DNA from: an uncultured Verrucomicrobiota bacterium
GTDB taxonomy: Bacteria; Verrucomicrobiota; Verrucomicrobiia; Limisphaerales; UBA9464
Length of the DNA: 36,930 bases
Assembly: GCA_903835555.1 (NCBI GenBank)
Contig: CAILNN010000017.1
Location: 1 to 36,930, forward strand
Direction: 5' to 3'
Part shown: piece after piece, positions 33,319 through 36,930 of the stretch
Layout of the letters: every line of letters begins with the position of its first letter
Position numbering within the stretch: the first letter of the stretch is position 1
Translations under genes and position numbers: made by a program
The notes under the pieces: model-generated
Told to the model about the DNA's origin: nothing
The model's input: the letters and a program-made list of their open reading frames with translations, nothing else
Databases searched by the model: none

Positions 33319-33681
33319 TCAAAGCGACAGCTTGTCCAGCTTGCGGCGGTCTCTTTTTGTTGGACGTCCCGTTCCGCGCTCGCGAAAGCCGGGGCCTGGC
33401 TGAAAGGCCGCGCGAGCGGCAAGAAACGCCCCGGGCGGCGTGTGATCGGCGGCATATAGCGGAACCAGCTTGGCTCCAACCCGTCGAGGAGGTTCGGCAA
33501 TGACTTGAAGCTTTCGTGCCAGTGGTCCGATTTGGACATCCACCCAATCTCCGGTATGGAGTTCTCGCGCTGGTTTGGCGGTCTCCCCATTGACCTTTAC
33601 GTGGCCACCGCGGATACCCTCCGTCGCCAGCGTCCTGGATTTATAGAGGCGAACGCCCCACAACCATTGGTCCAGACGCAT
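33319..33681 (-). CDS. hslR: S4-domain RNA-binding protein, Hsp15-like
   Basis: From the ATG at 33681 the protein has 120 residues, with an N-terminal S4 domain: MRLDQWLWGVRLYKSRTLAT, then GIRGGHVKVNGETAKPAREL and HTGDWVDVQI. This closely follows heat-shock protein 15, which binds stalled 50S subunits carrying nascent chains. The C-terminal part is basic (FRERGTGRPTKRDRRKLDKL), as in Hsp15. It starts 4 bp after the zur stop and is probably in the same transcript as the zinc uptake genes. An upstream start at 33753 overlaps zur and adds unlikely residues. Confidence 0.88.
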   Translation of the reverse strand: MRLDQWLWGVRLYKSRTLATEGIRGGHVKVNGETAKPARELHTGDWVDVQIGPLARKLQVIAEPPRRVGAKLVPLYAADHTPPGAFLAARAAFQPGPGFRERGTGRPTKRDRRKLDKLSL

Positions 33682-33685
33682 GGAC

Positions 33686-34186
33686 TTAAGGGAGGGTGGG
33701 AGTCCGGGGATGGGGAACGGGAAGGCAACGTCCGCAGAGCCCAAAGAATTCAAGGCGGTGAGTCACCTGGGTGAAGCCATAGCGCACCGCGATTTGTTGT
33801 TCAAGCTGGGCGGGGAGGCATTCGGTCAACTCAACCACCCGTGCGCAACCGGTGCAAACCAAGTGGTGATGGTGGTCTTCAGAGCCCCCCCCGGCTAATT
33901 CAAAGCGGGCGGTACCATCACCAAAATCGACACGGACGACCATGCGCATCTCCTCCAACGTCTTGAGATTGCGGTAGACGGTAGCCAAGTCGCATTCCTC
34001 CTTTCCCAGACTGGAGTGGATTTCCCTGTTGGTCAGCGGATGTTGGTGACGGCGCAGAACCTCCAAGATTGCCTGCCTTGGTCCGGTAATTTTACGCGAA
34101 CCACGTCGAAGCTGATCGGTCAACTCGACCAGGGGCGTCTGGATCAATCGGCGGGAATGCGGTGGATGATCGCAGCAGTTCTTCAT
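33686..34186 (-). CDS. zur: Fur-family zinc-responsive repressor (Zur-type)
   Basis: This 166-residue Fur-superfamily regulator has a winged-helix domain at about 20-95 (KITGPRQAILEVLRRHQHPL, then CDLATVYRNLKTLEEMRMVV) and a metal-binding, dimerisation domain. HHHH is at 105-108, CTGC at 111-114 and CGRC at 151-154, giving both the regulatory His site and the structural four-Cys zinc site. The Zur assignment rather than Fur rests on its position as the last gene of a znuACB operon and on the palindromic operator upstream of znuA. The ATG at 34186 overlaps the znuB stop (ATGA), and a strong SD, GGAGG, sits 5 bp upstream. The longer frame to 34498 is a shadow of znuB. It should repress its own operon when zinc is sufficient. 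Confidence 0.9.
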   Translation of the reverse strand: MKNCCDHPPHSRRLIQTPLVELTDQLRRGSRKITGPRQAILEVLRRHQHPLTNREIHSSLGKEECDLATVYRNLKTLEEMRMVVRVDFGDGTARFELAGGGSEDHHHHLVCTGCARVVELTECLPAQLEQQIAVRYGFTQVTHRLEFFGLCGRCLPVPHPRTPTLP

Positions 34187-35004
34187 GGAGCCTCCAACTC
34201 GTGGGAGCCTGAATGCATTTTGCGAATGAGCAATGAAATCAAGAAAAAGGTCGCGCACACCAGGACGATGGAAGGACCGCAAGGAAAATTGAGCCCGTAG
34301 CTGGCCATTGTTCCTCCGACAGCCGAGGCGAGGCCGACCAGCCAGGCAGAAATGGTTTGCTGGCGTAGATTTTGGGAAAGATTGCGAGCGGTCGCAGCGG
34401 GGATCACCAACAGAGAGGTGACCAGGATGATGCCTACCAATCGGATGGCGAGCGTCACGATGAGAGTCAAGGCCAGGGTAAAGCCGAGGTCGATCCATCG
34501 AACCGGGATACCCGAGACATGCGCCAAATCTTCGTGTGCGGTGATGAGGGTCAAGGAATTGAACCAGTGGAGAAGTAAGAATGTGATCCCCACAGATACC
34601 CCACCGGCGATCATCAAGTCCGAGGACCCAACGCTCAAAATATCTCCAAACAAATAGCGTTCGATTTCGCCGCGATAGCCCTTGAGTTGGCTAAAGACGA
34701 CAACCCCTAGGGCAACTGAAGTGCTGAGAAGCAAGGCGAGAAGGGTATCGGTCAGTAATTCGGTATGACGTCGAAGCCAGAGGAGCAAAAATGCCACAGC
34801 CAAGCTGACGATCAGCATCGCGACGGTCGGGTCCGAGGCACCCAGCCACAGTCCGAAGGCGACCCCTGCCAAGGCTGAATGAGCCACAGTATCGCTGAAG
34901 AAGGCCAGCCGTCGAGCGGTGACAAAAACTCCGAGGAGGCCGCAGACCGGCCCGAGAAAAACGGCGGCAAGCAGAGCCCGGAGCATGAAGGCATCAGTGA
35001 ACAT
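34183..35004 (-). CDS. znuB: Zinc/manganese ABC transporter permease (ZnuB type)
   Basis: This 273-residue integral membrane permease of the ABC-3 (metal) family has about eight hydrophobic helices. Family signatures include LGVFVTARRLAFFSDTVAHS, then ALAGVAFGLWLG, and GEIERYLFGDILSVGSSDL. There is an IRLVGIILVTSLLVIPAATA helix, typical of ZnuB/MntB/TroC proteins. It forms the inner-membrane channel for zinc delivered by ZnuA and powered by ZnuC. Its start overlaps the znuC stop by 11 nt and its stop overlaps the zur start, so translation is coupled along the operon. Confidence 0.93.
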   Translation of the reverse strand: MFTDAFMLRALLAAVFLGPVCGLLGVFVTARRLAFFSDTVAHSALAGVAFGLWLGASDPTVAMLIVSLAVAFLLLWLRRHTELLTDTLLALLLSTSVALGVVVFSQLKGYRGEIERYLFGDILSVGSSDLMIAGGVSVGITFLLLHWFNSLTLITAHEDLAHVSGIPVRWIDLGFTLALTLIVTLAIRLVGIILVTSLLVIPAATARNLSQNLRQQTISAWLVGLASAVGGTMASYGLNFPCGPSIVLVCATFFLISLLIRKMHSGSHELEAP

Positions 35005-35767
35005 GAGGTAACCCTTCGTGGTGATGGTGGTATGGGGTTAAATGAAGCCCGTAAGCCTTTTTCAGGGAGTCATCCTGAATGATTTTTTCCGGCGTCCCCT
35101 CACAGCAGACGACGCCATTGAGGGCATAAACCCAGCGGGCATAGCGAAAGACCATGGATAGATCGTGCGAGACCAGCACGATCGTCATCCGGCGCTGGCG
35201 ATGGATGGATTCAATCATCTCATAAAATGATCGCTCGCCGGGTGTATCCACCCCAGCGGTGGGTTCGTCCAAGAGCAGAATCTCGGGATTCAGGAGGAGA
35301 CTCCAAGCGATCAGAACGCGCTGCAACTGGCCGCCGCTCAGGCGGGCAATCGGGCGGTCAAGGAGGGTTTCAATGCCCAATCCGGCTACTGCCGGAAGCA
35401 ATGCCGCATCGATGCTTCGATGACTCCGCCACAGCCACCTGCGGGTTGCGGGGAGGCGTAGTGCCATGAATTCCCGCACGCTAAGACCGAAACTTCGGTC
35501 CAATTCCAACTTTTGCGGAACATAGCCAATCCGGCTGAGCGTCGCTGGGGACAGCGGTTGATCGAGAACTCGAATTTCGCCGGAATCGATCATTTGAAGG
35601 CCCAATATGGCTCGCAAGAGTGTCGTCTTACCGGAGCCATTGGGGCCAATCAATGCCACCAGTTCACCCTTGGGCACCGACAGAGTCACGCCACGAAGGA
35701 CGGGCAGGCCGCCCAAGTTCACCCTCAAGTCGCGAACAGTAAGAGCTGGTGGGGGGATTTTGTGCAT
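34994..35767 (-). CDS. znuC: Zinc ABC transporter ATP-binding protein (ZnuC type)
   Basis: From the ATG at 35767 the protein has 257 residues. It has Walker A ALIGPNGSGKTTLLRAILG, the Q-loop IGYVPQKLELDRSF typical of metal ABC ATPases, signature ARLSGGQLQRVLIAWSLLL, Walker B EILLLDEPTAGVD and the H-loop IVLVSHDLSMV. The C-terminus is His-rich (YHHHHEGLPHVH), which may sense or buffer zinc at the membrane. The start overlaps the znuA stop by one base (TGATG). It is a cytoplasmic ATPase pairing with ZnuB. Confidence 0.94.
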   Translation of the reverse strand: MHKIPPPALTVRDLRVNLGGLPVLRGVTLSVPKGELVALIGPNGSGKTTLLRAILGLQMIDSGEIRVLDQPLSPATLSRIGYVPQKLELDRSFGLSVREFMALRLPATRRWLWRSHRSIDAALLPAVAGLGIETLLDRPIARLSGGQLQRVLIAWSLLLNPEILLLDEPTAGVDTPGERSFYEMIESIHRQRRMTIVLVSHDLSMVFRYARWVYALNGVVCCEGTPEKIIQDDSLKKAYGLHLTPYHHHHEGLPHVH

Positions 35768-36711
35768 CAGTGCAGGCTGCGAGAAAGTGCACACAGATTG
35801 CGCCGCATACCGTCCTCATAGGCGTTCGCCGACCACGCTCCGGTTTCCATGGTATCGAGTTCGTCCGTGGACAGCTTCAGGTCAGACGCCAACTGTTCCG
35901 CGAGTCGTGAACCGGAATGGGGTTCGACAAACAACGTGCCGACCCTGTGCGTTCGGATTTCCCGAATGAGGCGGGAGAGGTGCTTGGGGCTCGGTTCGAC
36001 CCCTGGAACGACTTCTAATGCGCCAATCAGGGAAAGTTGGTAGCGTCGACAGAGGTAAGGAAAGGCCGGATGAACGGTGACGAGCGCCGGAGACTTTAGG
36101 GGCTTTCGGAAGGCGATGAAATCGGCATCGAGCTTACGAAGTCGATCGAGGTAAACTGAGGCGTTGGTTCCAAAGGAATCAGCGTGCGCGGGTGCGGCGC
36201 GTTGGAGAATCTGGAGAATATTGCTGACAGCGAACGAGGCAAATACCGGGTCCAGCCAAAAATGGGGATTGGGAAAACCCGATGGATCCGGAGGGTGAGA
36301 GGATGTCTCGTTTCCCTCGCTTTCGGCATCATCAAAAATCCATTGAGCGCGGGGGTATCCGGCGGAAATCTCCACGATCTTGCCTTCGGAATCGGGAGCC
36401 TGTTGTCGTAGGGCCGGTTTGAGCCAATCTTCTAGGCCCGCACCATTGAGCAAGATCAAGTCGGCGCGTCGGACTCGTTGCAAGTCCCGCGGGCGAAACT
36501 GAAAGTGGTGAGGGTCGGCGTTATCGGGAAGAAGCGGTTCAACCTGCACCCACTTGCCTCCAATCTGGGCGGTCCAACTGTAATAAGCCGGCAAGGAAAC
36601 GAGAACCAGCATCCGGGCGTCGTTGGCCAACAAGACGAAGGCATCCCCTAGGAGCGACAGGAGGAGAAAGCCAAGTCGAGCTCGATGAAGGAGTCGGTCT
36701 TGATTCACCAT
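35767..36711 (-). CDS. znuA: Zinc ABC transporter substrate-binding protein (ZnuA type)
   Basis: This 314-residue periplasmic cluster 9 solute-binding protein has an N-terminal signal (RLGFLLLSLLGDAFVLLAND). Likely metal ligands are His68/His69 in NADPHHFQFRP, His in NPHFWLDPVF, and His in TVHPAFPYLCRRY. The fourth ligand is probably Asp/Glu near STDELDTM. The long His-rich loop of many ZnuA proteins is replaced by a short SEGNETSSHPPDPSG stretch. Specificity for zinc rather than manganese is inferred from the adjacent Zur-type operator and regulator. It is the first gene of the operon, starting 25 bp after the palindrome. Confidence 0.9.
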   Translation of the reverse strand: MVNQDRLLHRARLGFLLLSLLGDAFVLLANDARMLVLVSLPAYYSWTAQIGGKWVQVEPLLPDNADPHHFQFRPRDLQRVRRADLILLNGAGLEDWLKPALRQQAPDSEGKIVEISAGYPRAQWIFDDAESEGNETSSHPPDPSGFPNPHFWLDPVFASFAVSNILQILQRAAPAHADSFGTNASVYLDRLRKLDADFIAFRKPLKSPALVTVHPAFPYLCRRYQLSLIGALEVVPGVEPSPKHLSRLIREIRTHRVGTLFVEPHSGSRLAEQLASDLKLSTDELDTMETGAWSANAYEDGMRRNLCALSRSLH

Positions 36712-36736
36712 TGGAAGAGGCTACGGAAGCCAACAA

Positions 36737-36759
36737 TGAATGCAAATGATTTGCATTCA
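36737..36759 (-). promoter_or_regulatory. Zur-type palindromic operator upstream of znuA
   Basis: This is a perfect inverted repeat, TGAATGCAAA-N3-TTTGCATTCA, 23 bp long and centred 37 bp upstream of the znuA start. An ATGCAAAT...ATTTGCAT core fits Fur-superfamily Zur boxes. With zur as the operon's fourth gene, autoregulation is the simplest reading. Confidence 0.85.
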
Positions 36760-36765
36760 GAGGTC

Positions 36766-36799
36766 GAAAAGGAGGCCGCCGAGGGTACATCGGGCGGCC
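36766..36799 (-). terminator. Possible rpsR terminator
   Basis: On the minus strand the 7-bp GC stem GGCCGCC...GGCGGCC with a 12-nt loop is followed by TCCTTTT. The T-tract is modest. It lies between the rpsR stop and the Zur operator, separating the two transcripts. Confidence 0.55.
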
Positions 36800-36813
36800 C
36801 TGGCGGCAGTCTT

Positions 36814-36930
36814 TTACTTCATGAGCAGCATCTGGCGGGCGCGCTTGATGGCGACCGAGAGACGCCGCTGGTAATGAGCGGGAAGGCCGGTGTACTTCCG
36901 GGGAAGGATACGACCATTTTCTGTGACAAA
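36814..36930 (-). CDS. rpsR: 30S ribosomal protein S18, C-terminal part (gene runs off the right edge)
   Basis: The last 38 codons read [20 protein letters not shown], then [18 protein letters not shown] and a TAA. This is the highly conserved S18 C-terminus (ITxxGKIxPRRxTGLxxxxQRxLxxAIKRARxxALLP). S18 sits on the 30S platform with S6. The N-terminal part, where zinc-binding (Cys-rich) and zinc-free S18 forms differ, lies outside the window. It is the gene immediately upstream of the Zur operator and zinc uptake operon. Confidence 0.92.
   Translation of the reverse strand, partial: FVTENGRILPRKYTGLPAHYQRRLSVAIKRARQMLLMK

Noticed and set aside
34187..34498. N-terminal extension of the Zur reading frame
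   Set aside because: It lies entirely inside znuB in another frame. The ATG at 34186 has a strong SD and the correct Fur-family N-terminus.

Overview
This window looks like a chromosomal segment of a Gram-negative, free-living bacterium. The most likely source is the Verrucomicrobiota, in or near the Pedosphaera/Limisphaera group. That placement is inference. It rests on moderate-to-high GC, protein style (secreted propeller-amidohydrolase fusion, PQQ sugar dehydrogenase, Gly-rich and EF-hand inserts), and many short hairpin-rich dispersed repeats between genes. Several translation genes also lack a Shine-Dalgarno sequence. No 16S rRNA gene is present to settle it.

Left edge (1-2.7 kb): a decayed defence locus. 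It holds the C-terminus of a probable BsuBI/PstI-type restriction endonuclease, an intact Ser/Thr protein kinase with a HEAT-like C-terminal region, a type I restriction hsdR fragment interrupted by 82 bp, and an AbrB/MazE-like antitoxin remnant. Next come a very large secreted TolB-propeller/amidohydrolase fusion (minus strand), about 1.2 kb of repeat-rich non-coding DNA, a dodecin, a nitroreductase and a small hypothetical ORF.

9-17.6 kb: a tightly packed minus-strand unit, uvrA - secreted TPR-like protein - uvrB, which places an exported repeat protein inside the nucleotide excision repair operon. A conserved-looking membrane protein is divergent from uvrA, followed by a small unknown protein with a strong SD. 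17.9-19.7 kb: an acyltransferase-3 membrane protein whose transmembrane core is split by a roughly 185-residue Gly/Pro-rich segment containing one canonical EF-hand loop.

20.4-23.6 kb: the translation/elongation unit on the minus strand: promoter - tRNA-Thr(GGU) - tuf - tRNA-Trp(CCA) - tRNA-Ser(UGA) - secE - nusG - rplK - terminator. It stops after rplK; the usual rplA-rplJ-rplL-rpoBC continuation is absent. It is followed by an O-methyltransferase, a RhlE-type DEAD-box helicase, and (plus strand) a sugar isomerase/epimerase-like TIM barrel. Next is a plus-strand run of RbsD/FucU-like protein, prmC, murA, a membrane-anchored small protein and a zinc-ribbon protein.

32-36.9 kb (minus strand): partial rpsR, then a palindromic Zur-type operator and a zinc uptake operon znuA-znuC-znuB-zur with overlapping start and stop codons. 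This is closely followed by an Hsp15-like S4 protein and a PQQ-dependent sugar dehydrogenase. Four families of dispersed repeats (called A-D here) and a 168-bp long-hairpin, MITE-like element occupy most intergenic space.
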